The translations under genes were made by a program, and so were the position numbers. Positions 47,444-58,012 of a DNA stretch of 64,000 nt are shown one piece after another (the first letter of the stretch is position 1; each line of letters opens with the position of its first letter). This DNA comes from Endocalyx cinctus (taxonomy: Eukaryota > Ascomycota > Sordariomycetes > Amphisphaeriales > Apiosporaceae), in assembly GCA_001600455.1 (NCBI GenBank), contig BCKC01000015.1, forward strand, positions 186,001 through 250,000. Direction: 5' to 3'. Under the pieces are notes generated by a model that was not told where the DNA came from, did not search any database, and was given only the letters and a program-made list of their open reading frames with translations.

Positions 47444-48591
47444 TTATGCCTTCTGAATTTCGCCACCTCTGTCTTCTACCACGCTCATCAGATACTCCCA
47501 CTCCGCGGGACTCACGCGGCTGACGCTCAAACGACTCTGCTTTAGCATTTGCATGTTTTCTAGCGGACGACCCTGGCCACCCATCTCTCGCAGCTCCTTA
47601 AGCCCAACGGTGGTAGCGAACTTGCTGCGAAAGCGGACATGCACGACGCTCCATTTTGGGTCTCCTGGCTTGGAGGAAGCGTCGTAATACGGAGCTTTGG
47701 GATCATGTGCCGAGACTAGGAGCGCGGTTAGGGAAAGAGTTGGCACTGATAATATACGCGCCGGGGAAGAGAGGAAAATGGTGAAAAGCTGGGGGTAAAT
47801 TTTCGGAATGACTCACGATCCGGCGAATGTTCCTGAACGATTTCCATAGTGCCCACGAGGCCGGGTTCCTTACAGTTGGAATGGTAGAAAAAGGCCAGCT
47901 CACCGCGCTTCATGGCTCGGAGGTTGTTCCGCGCTGCATAGTTTCGTATGCCTAAAGGTTTGGAGATTTGAGTAATTAGCAGGTTAGATAAAAGTAATTA
48001 AAATAAAAGATACCCTTCGGCAAGATAAATGCGCGTCTTCTTTACGTCCCCCTTTTCATCTCGAACATTTGTCTAGTTCATTTCCTTTTTTTTTTTTTTT
48101 TTGTGTCGAATTTAGAAAGAAAGTAGAGGCTTACCGTCCCAAGGTTCAGGCTCAGTCCGTGAAGCCAAGTCGTCAATGGAAAACTTCACATCCGTACCGT
48201 TCTCGAACCGCGACTCAGGTTCGGCTTTCATGAGCCAATACCACTTCTCTCCGTCCCCGTTACTCTTCACCTGGCCTTTTTTGGACTCGGTGGTGAGAGA
48301 AGGAGAAGTCTCAGGTTGGGCTTTAGTTTTTGTTGTCGCTTTCTTCTTGGTTTCTGGTTTGGTGACTCCAGCTTTAGTCTTGGGTTTAGATTGACTAGAT
48401 AATTCTGAATCGACCGAAGTCTTCTTATCATCGCGTCTTGACCCGGCCTTAGAGACGGAATTATCTTTTGGTGCCGTCTTTTTGGGCGGGGCGCTGGTAG
48501 GAGCCGTGCTAGAAGATTTGCGACGCGTTGATCGTCTCAAGCCTAACTCTTCAGCCGGGACCTTGAGCTCGTCCAATTTTCTCTTAGTCAT
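47444..48591 (-). CDS. EVE-domain protein, THYN1-like
   Basis: Exons 48591-48135, 47951-47817 and 47715-47444 give 287 aa. The first 120 residues are Lys/Ser/Thr-rich and disordered with nuclear-localisation-like runs (RRSTRRKSS, KKKATTKTK). The EVE domain follows: WYWLMKAEPESR, WDGIRNYAARNNLRAMKRGE, LAFFYHSNCKEPGLVGTMEI, YYDASSKPGDPKWSVVHVRF, LSRVSPAEW-type end. EVE domains are PUA-like and bind modified bases; THYN1 and prokaryotic relatives recognise 5-methylcytosine-type or other modified DNA/RNA. The second acceptor could also be the TATCAG 27 nt upstream, which would keep frame, but the CTAAC branch close to CTCCTAG supports the model given. It converges with UTP6 at a 105-nt gap. Confidence 0.87.
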
Positions 48592-48845
48592 AGTGGACAG
48601 AGTATGTTGATATGATTTAGTTGAGAGGAGTAAAACAGGAAAGTGATGAGCAATTGATATATGGGAGAATTTTTGGAAAATCATGTATGCTGCCAGATAT
48701 TGATGATATTGCTTTTGGTAGTGTTTCTTTGCGCCATCAATACCGAGCTTCAGGGGTCAAGAAAACTGGAGCTAACTGATTAGTGCTATGTATAGTCTTC
48801 CAAAGTCATAGATTTTGATAAGCAAAACCATTACAACATCTTATA

Positions 48846-48935
48846 TCCGAACTGGTGTAGTGGCTAACATTATCCGCTCTCAATCCTTAATGGATGAGTT
48901 CCGGGTAGCCCAGGGTTCGATTCCCTGGTTCGGAG
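48846..48935 (+). tRNA. tRNA-Glu(CUC) with an 18-nt intron
   Basis: Acceptor stem TCCGAAC/GTTCGGA, anticodon stem ATCCG/CGGGT, T stem CAGGG/CCCTG with TTCGATT loop. The anticodon CTC is at 48879-48881. The extra bases at 48883-48900 sit one base 3' of the anticodon, the canonical eukaryotic tRNA intron position, and contain GAG that can pair with the anticodon. The discriminator is G at 48935. Confidence 0.92.
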
Positions 48936-48938
48936 TTC

Positions 48939-48953
48939 TTTTTTTTTTTTTTT
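48939..48953 (+). terminator. RNA polymerase III T-run after tRNA-Glu
   Basis: Fifteen consecutive T residues start four bases after the tRNA 3' end. Confidence 0.85.
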
Positions 48954-49295
48954 AGTTCTTCTTCGACTTAAAATTACATACGCATATATATTTTTCTTAT
49001 TGCATGCCATTTCAAAATTCCTATTTCCTCACTCTCTTTCTATCCTTGTCTTTCTTTTTCTGTTAGGCATGAACTTGATTAATTCGGTGGTCTACGTAGT
49101 TTATTAAACGTTTATGTTCACTTTGTTCATATATATATAGTGATATGTTTGAGTATTCCAGATTAAGGTCCAATGTGCTTTGAACATGATATCTATGTAA
49201 TTCTAAGAGACTTTTCAATCCTAACGCCATCGCTATGCAAGTATGGGATCAAACCCATTTTCAGATTCATGATGAGACAAGGAAATCACTTCTTA
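48954..49295. other. Spacer between tRNA-Glu and the ELYS-like gene
   Basis: 342 nt of T-rich sequence. Nothing else is seen. Confidence 0.6.
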
Positions 49296-50286
49296 TCAAG
49301 CTGATGTCCGGCCACCACTCCCCGTCCTAAAGGCTTCTAGTATGACGGCCCAGGCACCACTCTCGGTTCCCCCGCTGGCATTTCCCATGGCAATCTTATG
49401 CATAAGCAGAGTGTCTTTGGAGTTTCGGAGCCTCTTGCCCTCGCCGGTCTCGAGACATTCCTTAAACCAGGCCTCCTCATCTGTATCGAAGGGTAAGCTG
49501 GCTAGCTCGAAGGCTCTCTCGGCGGTCTGCTCGCCACGCGAAGCTCCGAGTACGGAGATGATGAGTTTTCTGAATAGCGGGCGACGTAAGGTATCTGCGT
49601 GAGAACGAGTAAATTCAAAGGCCTCGGTCACGCTGGCGCGAGAGAGCGCGTCGAAGAGCAGCGATACCGCGGACGAGGACTGTAGATTGGGCTGGACGCT
49701 GTGGTAGTAGGCGAGCGGCAGGGAGAAGTCGTCGTTCTTTTCGTGCTGTGCGTGACGCACGAGAACGGCAATTATATCGTCGGCAAACTCGGGAACCAGC
49801 GACGGGTGCGTCAGGTACTCCATCGCGACGGGAAAGTCAAGCGCGTCCATGTGCCAAAGACCCTTCATGAACGTTTGATACTTGGCGGGCATGCCGGCGC
49901 GCGAGGCAACCGCGTCGATGTCCTGACCATCCGGGGACACGTTGCGGCGTTTAAGGTCGAGAAGGAGATAGTAGATGACGGAGTATTTATGGTGAACACT
50001 AATGTTCTTGTTTTGACACACTTGCTCGTGTAGCTGTCGCAGGGCATTCTCGTCTTTAGGTGGATATATGCTGGCGGCTGTAACTCGGCGTCCTTTATTA
50101 GTTGAACGACTTCAAAACGTCGTCACAAGGGTAATATAACGTACCTTGGGGGAGGTTTAAGGCCTTTAAGACCCTGTCGATAAAGAGCGAACCTTCGAGA
50201 CGTCGGCGAGCTGTTTCGATTTGTTGGAGGATGTTGCGATTATACGGAAATGGGCTCAATCTCCCATAAATGCTGAAATCAAACAT
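49296..50286 (-). CDS. ELYS-like nuclear pore protein
   Basis: Exons 50286-50145 and 50077-49296 give 307 aa; the 67-nt intron has a GTACGT donor and a TTACAG acceptor. The order is typical of the fungal ELYS-like domain: FPYNRNILQQIETARRRLEG, LFIDRVLKAL, IYPPKDENALRQLHEQV, a conserved HHKYSVIYYLLLDL helix, then GLWHMDALDFPVAMEYLTHPSL and an alpha-solenoid of short helices. In S. pombe the short homologue Ely5 sits in the Nup107-160 (Y-shaped) complex; metazoan ELYS has the same domain plus AT-hooks that are missing here. An upstream in-frame ATG would add up to 41 residues, but the family begins near MFDFSIYGRLSPFPY. It is divergent from SMC4. Confidence 0.85.
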
Positions 50287-50800
50287 CTTCAGAGGTTTTA
50301 AATTATGATGCGGACTTAATAGATTCCACTTATCCTCAGTCTGACATATAGGTAGAGCTACACTCCAAAGCTTCATGAAAACAAAAAAGGAAATAGAGGT
50401 ACAAAGCAAGCTACGTGCTGCTACTGCTACGAGCTACGGTTTATCTTCGGAATTACATTTCTATGGGCGTGCTTAAATCAAATCCACTGAAAACGCGTTT
50501 GGCCGGGGATTGACAGGGGTAAAATACAGCGCTGATAAGCCACTAATCTGGTTCAAGTTTAGCGGATCTAAGTGGGGGGGTAAAAGGATATTTTGGAGAT
50601 TTGTTTTTGTTTACTTTCATCATTTTAATATGGCATTTGCGATAGTCACCGCCATAAAATATTGAGTGCCGATAATAATTATTATTAATTGTTTTTATGT
50701 TGACTGTCGAATATCAAAATTTAAACTGACAAAACAGATCGATTCTACATATCTCTTTTAAGTAATAAGGTAGAAGATAATAAATAAACGAATACTAACC
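50287..50800. promoter_or_regulatory. Divergent promoter region, ELYS-like / SMC4
   Basis: 514 nt between two divergent start codons. It contains one ACGCGT (50493-50498) and A/T-rich runs toward SMC4. No other gene is seen. Confidence 0.6.
50493..50498. promoter_or_regulatory. ACGCGT (MCB-like) element
   Basis: The palindromic ACGCGT is the MluI cell-cycle box recognised by MBF in yeasts. Position about 300 bp upstream of SMC4 is suggestive for a condensin gene, but one 6-bp site occurs by chance often. Confidence 0.3.
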
Positions 50801-53800
50801 ATGTCGGGACGACCATCTCGTCGTGCCGCCGCTGCTCGACGCGTTACCATAATCGAATCCGACGACGAAGATGAATTAGTTGCAAATACTACCAGGAGGA
50901 CCCAGCAAGATGACGACGAAGATGAATTCAACCCTGAGCCTGAGCCATCCGCACCAACACCCCGTCGCCAAACTCAGAATCGGAGGAAATCTGCGGCGCC
51001 TGCTACCCCTCGCGCCAGCCGACCGAGAAAAAGTGTTGCGCCTGAAGAGCCAAGTCAAATATTAGATCCAGACCAGTCTACTGCCACCGTTGCTGGCCCT
51101 TCTACCGAATCCCCCGAGAAGAAACCATCACCGAGAAAGCGTAAGAGCGTCGCCCCGAGGAAGGTTAGCAGAGAAAGCAGTAAAGAACAGACTCCCGATA
51201 GCCAGGCTTCCTCCATCCCTACTCCTGCCCCGTCGGAGGAACCATCCGAACTTTACGAAACTCCCCTAGCAGATATCACCAATCAGAGCGTAAATGAGAG
51301 TAGATCATCCGGATCTCCCGATGCGACCGTCACTCAAGTGAAGCCCATCAGGCCTATGGATACCGTCTTGGAAAGGCCGATGGACATTGTCTTGAAGTCG
51401 CGTCAGATGACTATGCCCGTTGTTGAAGAGACTGGTCCTAAACAACGAATTGTCATTACTTATCTTATCCTGAACAATTTCAAGAGTTACGCCGGTCGAC
51501 AAGAAGTCGGTCCTTTCCACTCTTCCTTTTCCTCCGTCGTCGGTCCCAACGGTTCCGGGAAATCCAACGTTATTGATTCCCTTTTGTTCGTCTTTGGTTT
51601 CCGAGCCAGTAAGATGCGACAAGGAAAGATATCTGCCTTGATCCATAACTCGGCAGCGTATCCTAACCTAGACCATTGTGAAGTCGCTGTTCACTTCCAA
51701 GAAGTTATGGATCTGGTAAGTTTCATGCACAGGTTTTACTCGCATGCCATATGAATTACTGTCCGCTAACGTATAAGTAGCCCGGAGGCGGATCAGAAGT
51801 TATTCCCAATTCCCAACTAGTCATCTCTCGAAAGGCATTCAAGAACAACTCGAGTAAATATTATATCGACGGTAAAGAATCCAATTTCACCATCGTCACA
51901 ACATTGCTGCGAGATAAAGGCGTCGATTTAGACCACAAGCGTTTTCTTATCTTGCAGGGTGAGGTCGAGTCCATCGCTCAGATGAAGCCCAAGGCTGCCA
52001 ACGAGCACGACGATGGTCTCTTAGAATACCTTGAAGATATTATCGGTACTTCCAAGTACAAGACTCCCATCGAGGAATCTGCTACCGAAGTTGAGACCCT
52101 GAACGAGATTTGCATGGAGAAGAGCGGCCGAGTACAGCATGTCGAAAAGGAGAAGAACAGTTTAGAAGACAAGAAAAACAAGGCCCTAGCTTTCATCCGA
52201 GACGAAAATGATCTAGCTTTGAAACAGTCGGCCCTCTACCAACTTTATATCAGCGAGTGTAATGATAACGTCGCCGTCACGGAGGAAGCCATCAGTCAGA
52301 TGCAGGCTCAGCTCGATGTCGAATTAGAGAAACACCAGGGCAGCGAACAGATTATCAAACAGCTCCAGAAAGCTTTCTCCAAGGGCAGCAAGGACTTTGA
52401 GGCTCAAGAGAAGCATGTCCAATCTCTTGTCAAAGAAGCGTCCAAATTCGAGCAGGAACGAGTCAAGTTTGACGAGAAGCGAAAGTTCTTGGCCGATAAA
52501 CAGAAGAAACTTGAAAAGACGCTCGCGAATGCCGAAAAGTCTGCCGCCGATGCCGAGGAGACCATTGAAGAGTGCACGCAGGACATTGCTACCCGAGCCG
52601 AGGAGCTTGTTTCCCTCGAAGAAAACGTACAGGAAGAAGAGGCCGAGCTTGCCAAGATTCGAGACAACCTAAAGGGCAAGACCCAAGTGTTTTCGGATCA
52701 AATTGCGGCGAAGCAAAAGTCTCTTGAGCCCTGGAAGGAGAAGATCAATCAGAAACAATCTGCCATTGCTGTTGCCGAGTCCGAATTAGCTATTCTCGAA
52801 GAAAAGGCTAACGCTGGAACTGTTGCTTTGGAGGAGATGCAGGCCAAAATCGCTGCGATTGAAGAGGGTCGCTCCGCAAAACTAGCCGAGCTTAAGCAGT
52901 GCCAGGTCGAGAAGGAGAAGCACGAGAAGGAAGCCGAGGAAGTAGAGGCAGAACTCGAGGAGCTCGCTCAAATTGAACCGAAACTTCGGGCGAAAGTATC
53001 TAACTCGCGTCAAAAGGCAGACGAGGCTAGGTCGAGTCTCTCGCAGAATCAAAACCGTGGAAACGTCCTGACAGCTCTGATGCGTATGAAGGAGTCGGGC
53101 AGAATCGACGGCTTTCACGGCCGCCTCGGTAATCTGGGTATGATTGATCAGAAGTACGACGTAGCCATTTCCACGGCTTGCGGCGCCCTAGATAATTTCG
53201 TCACCGATACGGTCGAAGCTGGCCAGCAGTGTATCGAATATCTTCGCAAGACGAACCTGGGACGAGGTAACTTTATTTGTCTCGACAAGTTGCGTGTGCG
53301 AGACTTGCAGCCGATCCAGACTCCCGAAGATGCCCCGCGGTTGTTCGATCTTGTAAAGGCCAAAGAAGATAAGTTTCGACCTGCTTTCTACCATGCTTTA
53401 CAAGATACATTAGTTGCCAAAGACCTTGCCCAAGCGAACCGAATCGCTTACGGTGCCAGGAGGTGGCGTGTCGTCACCCTCGACGGAGAGCTCATCGACA
53501 AGAGCGGTACCATGTCCGGTGGTGGTGGCACGGTCAAAAAGGGTCTCATGTCTAGCAAGCTCGTGGCTGACACGACTAAGGACCAGGTCACCAAGCTTGA
53601 GACGGACCGTGACGCTGTGGAGCAGAAATTCCAGCAGTTCAAAGATCACCAAAGAGAATTGGAGACACGTCTGAGGACTCTGAAGGAGCAAATACCTCGC
53701 TTGGATACCAAGATGCAGAAGATTGGGCTGGAAATGCAGAGTGCCGAAAAGAATCTTGCCGATGCTAAACGACGAGTGAAGGAGCTTGGCAAGGAACACC

Positions 53801-55356
53801 AGCCATCTCAGGCCGACGACAGCAGAGTGGCAGCCTTGCAGAAGGAGGTCGCCAAGCTAAACAAGGAGGTGTCCAAGCTTCACACCGAGACCGAAGGCGT
53901 CGAGGCTGAAATTAAAGAGCTGCAGGACAAGATTATGCAGGTTGGTGGTGAGAAGCTGAGGGCTCAGCGAGCTAAAGTCGACGCCATCAAAGAAGAGATT
54001 GCGTCTCATAACGAGGAAACGTCTAACGCCGAAGTCAAGCGAGCAAAGGCGGAGAAATCTAAGACGAAGCTCGAAAGAGACCATGCTAAGGCCACCAAAG
54101 AGCTCGAGACGGCAGTTCGCGATCTCGAAAAACTAGAGGAGGAAGTAGAGAACCAGGGGACCAAGTCAGAATCCCTGAATGCTCGTGTTGAGGAGGCGGA
54201 GGAAGAACTCGGAGCGAAGAAGGGCGAGTTGTCCGAAATGAAGAAGGAATTAGATCAAAAAACCTCGGAACTTAACGAGACACGCGCCGTTGAGATTGAG
54301 ATGCGCAACAAGCTCGAGGAAAACCAGAAAGCCTTGGTTGAGAACCAGAAACGTCTACGTTACTGGGACGAGAAGCTGAACAAGCTCGTCCTCCAGAACA
54401 TTAGCGATCTCATGGGCGAACCAGAAACAGCTAAGAAGCCCTCGCAACCTCAGGAGGAAGGCGAAGAGGGCCAGGAAGTGGTCGAAAAGAAGGAGGAGGG
54501 AGAAGAAGAAGAAGAAGAGAAAGGGGAAGAGGATAAGGATGACCAAAGCCCCCAGCAGGTCCAGCAGCAACCTCAAGAACTTCCACGGTTCACAGAAGAT
54601 GAGCTCAAGGACATGAGTAAGGAAACGCTGAAGGCCGAGATCGCGGCGCTTGAGGAGAAAACACAAAATGTCAACGTCGATGTTAGTGTGTTGTCCGAAT
54701 ATAGAAGACGTGTTGAAGAACACGCAGCACGGTCGTCGGATCTCGCGACGGCGGTGGCTCAGCGTGACGCGGCTAAAAAGCGCTGCGACGACTTGCGACG
54801 TTTACGACTAGAAGGTTTCATGGAAGGCTTTAGCACCATTTCCCTCCGACTGAAAGAAATGTACCAGATGATCACGATGGGTGGAAACGCGGAACTTGAG
54901 CTTGTCGATAGTTTGGACCCCTTTAGCGAGGGTATCTTGTTCTCCGTCATGCCACCCAAGAAGAGCTGGAAGAACATCAGCAACCTATCCGGTGGCGAGA
55001 AGACGCTTTCCAGTCTGGCGTTGGTGTTCGCCTTACATCATTATAAGCCTACTCCGCTGTACGTCATGGACGAAATTGACGCAGCTTTGGATTTCAGAAA
55101 CGTAAGCTTGGCTCTGGACTGGTTATTAAATTTTCTAAATTTTGAGTTTCGGTTGACTGACATAAATCAGGTTTCAATTGTGGCAAATTATATCAAGGAG
55201 CGGACCAAGAACGCGCAGTTCGTGGTTATCTCCCTGCGAAACAACATGTTCGAACTCGCGGCCCGTCTCGTGGGTGTCTACAAAGTCAACCACATGACTA
55301 AGAGCGTCACTATAGAGAACAAGGATTATATCTCGAGGAGTGCTGTGGCGAGATAA
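50801..55356 (+). CDS. smc4: Condensin subunit Smc4
   Basis: Exons 50801-51715, 51781-55101 and 55171-55356 give 1,473 aa. The first 215 residues are disordered and basic/Ser-Pro-rich with possible CDK sites. Then come the SMC head (VITYLILNNFKSYAGRQ; Walker A GPNGSGKSN with Lys254), a long coiled coil, the hinge (about 745-865, GFHGRLGNLG, AISTACGALDNFVTD), the return coil with an acidic Glu-rich insert (54451-54545), the ABC signature NLSGGEKTLSSLAL (Ser1375) and Walker B LYVMDEIDAALD (Asp1402). Smc4 pairs with Smc2 in condensin for chromosome compaction. The 69-nt intron 55102-55170 is in frame and stopless, so a plain ORF call would wrongly insert 23 residues between DFRN and VSIVANYI. 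Confidence 0.95.
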
Positions 55357-57709
55357 GAAAATGATACAATCTCCTGGAAGAGTTTGGTCTGATGATGATG
55401 GATGACGATACATAATGAAGTGATTGAATCGGTTATATTGCTATATGTGGTTTCTTTCGTGGTATGATAGACTTAAGCTACGAGAAACAGAGCGAATGAG
55501 AACATACGTGGAATTTCGAAAGACTAGTAACGAATAGATAGATGATTGGTGGATGGATGGGGAGTAGATGATACCTACGGATGAAATGAATTTCAAGTTT
55601 TCAACAGAAGAGGGTTAGTAGTATACGTGCGTCTTGTAGTTTCTCGTATGGAGATAAAATACCTTGAATGACTGGAGTGATATCAATTGATAGGGTTAGG
55701 TCGTCTGGAGTACATACTTATATAATCTTCACCATTTCTTCTCTCTTTTTTTTTCCCCCTTCAAATTATATCCCCCCTTTTCACCGATCTTTCTGAGTAG
55801 GTGTCTCTTTCGTTGTGTCCATATTTGCTGGGTCTCCCTACACGTAGAATGGAAGTGTGGCTGAACTTCCAAGTTTAGTAATTCAATTGTGGCTTAATAA
55901 TCAAGAACGAGGCAAATCTCCCTTGTACATCTGAAGATATATCCGATCTTAATTAAATCCTTTCTCGTTCTCCAATCACTCCGAAAAAGAGTTTTTTTTT
56001 ATATTCGGTCTGTATGTCTTTATGAATACTAAATGATCTCTTTTACGACCGATTTAAATGAATATCGTGTATAATATAACTCCATGGTAAGGATAACAGA
56101 AGGCCTATAAGGCAAATCCGCACCATGGTATTTCGTATTGAGGTAAGTTCACCTGTCCCCCCTCTTTCGTCTTTTACTGGCGAACAACAGTCATGGTTAA
56201 CTTTCGCAGGATATTCTAGTTAAAATGGTACGCTTCTATATAGTAGCCACTACCTATGTGACGATGTTATTTCTTGACTAACGACGGATGACCGATCAGC
56301 TCCTCCAATCTCCACGCTTCCATCGAACTGTCCAGCGCATTCACAATACTGTTCACGATATCCAGTATGGCCGTAACCCACACGAACCCTTGAGACAGGG
56401 CGATGCTACGAGTGCGTTTATCTATATTAACCACTATCCATAATATTTGTCTTTCAACAAAGATGAGTGGAGGCTTATTCGCGTATAGGAGAACCAAAGG
56501 TCAAATTTGACTCTCATCGCTTCTGGACGTATTTCGCAGAGGAGGTAAAGAATCAGATTCGAGGAAAGTGAAATCTTACATATGAGAAGAGCGAATCATT
56601 TTTGCCTCTACAATCTTGAACTGGAAAGTTGAGATGGCGAGCGAAGTACGACACCTGGCGTCGCTTTTAACCAAGAGATTCTGCGGTGACGCCGGGTCGA
56701 TGGAAGACGATTCAAGTGCGAACACGACGATGTGAATGCATGAGTCATATCGCAAGTTGCGATCGAGGCTCCGAGTTAGATGCGTAGTCTATATAGACAT
56801 CGCTGCTATACTCGGTGATAAGCGGCGTACTCGCGGCGCGGATCTCATTGTCGTGTTTGTGCCGCTATTGAGTGCGTTACGCCGCAGTTTATTCAAATCA
56901 CCACTCACTACCGGAATGATAAATAGCGAACCTATCATACAGTTGATATAGCATAGCTTAAATAGACAAAGATATATTCATTACGTTTATTCGCGTCCTT
57001 CATGCACAGATCTTAGATCTCAACTAACCCGGTACTGACCGTAATAGTCGAACCAGATAAATAAATAACAGTCCCAAATTATTGCAATTCTTCCGTGGGG
57101 AGGGAAAATGAGAAAGAAAGCCACCGAAAGAAAGACCAAGGGATTCGCATCCTTTTTTACCTGCTCGACTAGGTGTTCCCGGGATACTAAGCTCCATATA
57201 GAACGGAGGCATGCGGAGAGACAGACCGGTTCGGTAAACCCCCTTGTCGTAACCCTACAAAAAGCAGGTACAGAACCATTTTTTAAAAGAATGGATCTGA
57301 GTCTTGGTATTTTTCTCTGTGTTTTTAATTTACTTGTTACCAAAGTTGAACCCCTTCATAGTTTGAAAGTAGCATTTTTCTTAAATGGCAGTGGAGGAAA
57401 ATTGAAAAGGAGAAATGAAAGAGCTCCACGAGCTTTGCTTGACTTTAGGTTTACTATTCTGATATCCTTTCAACGTAGATCATTTCACTCCTCAAGAAGT
57501 ATTTATTTGATCGATGGACCTGAGCAAGTGTTTACATGACACTTCTATTTATTATGGAGTCTCTGTATGAATAACTGAGACTATCTGCGTGCTCTTTTTT
57601 ATATCTTCAACATTTCAGAAAAATATATAATTGAACAGTATTTGAAGTATAGAATATATACACATTTTTTAAACCACCGTCCGCAATCACGTCCCGAACT
57701 CCGATTCTA
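55357..57709. other. Spacer with decayed or chance frames
   Basis: About 2.35 kb. It contains the SMC4 3' flank, one candidate spliced microprotein (separate entry), a 143-codon frame at 57108-57539 and a 71-codon frame at 56736-56951 that match nothing known to me. These could be gene relics or chance. Confidence 0.4.
56125..56281 (+). CDS. Candidate spliced microprotein (29 aa)
   Basis: ATG in a CACCATGG context opens an 18-nt exon (56125-56142), followed by an intron with GTAAGT donor and TTTCGCAG acceptor (56143-56209, 67 nt) and a 72-nt second exon (56210-56281). The product starts MVFRIEDILVKM and its second half is hydrophobic. Splice signals are good, but 29 residues is too short to judge coding by eye and no family is recognised. 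It could instead be the start of a decayed gene or pure chance. Confidence 0.2.
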
Positions 57710-57875
57710 ATGAATTTTCCACCATACGGCTTTCGGCCCCGGACTCAATTGGCTGTCATGGCCGCGAGTCTCTTGTAAGTGTCCACTTCAATTTTTTCTT
57801 TCTGTTTTTAGCGTAAACGCAACCATGGGACCATTCATATCCTTCTTAAGCGAGATGTGGTATGATATGTGGTAA
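57710..57875 (+). CDS. Candidate spliced microprotein (42 aa), possibly membrane-associated
   Basis: Exon 57710-57774 and exon 57812-57875 join in frame (phase 2) across a GTAAGT...TTTTTAG interval. The product begins MNFPPYGFRPRTQLAVMAAS and ends in an aromatic, Met/Trp-rich tail (EMWYDMW), with a hydrophobic middle that could span or touch a membrane. The arginines followed by a hydrophobic stretch recall small mitochondrial membrane proteins, but I cannot name one. The intron would be only 37 nt, shorter than usual for fungi, and this is the main doubt. It lies 137 nt upstream of the endoglucanase start, so it could also be leader sequence. Confidence 0.28.
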
Positions 57876-58012
57876 TCGTAAATAAGAGGCAGTGTACTCC
57901 CACATCTCCTCCCTTCTCTCTTTCTCGTCGTGAGAGAAAGTGTGCATGTTTATGTTCCGTGTGTCTTGCGTCTTGTGCCGAGCCGTGCCGTACCCCCACC
58001 GTCATCGACATC

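Noticed and set aside
47715..47745. Alternative upstream acceptor for EVE exon 3
   Set aside because: In frame, but it would add nine residues in a tight domain, and the CTAAC branch favours the downstream acceptor.
57108..57539. 143-codon frame between SMC4 and the endoglucanase
   Set aside because: No recognisable domain, basic-rich start and mixed composition; may be chance or a relic, not enough to call a gene.
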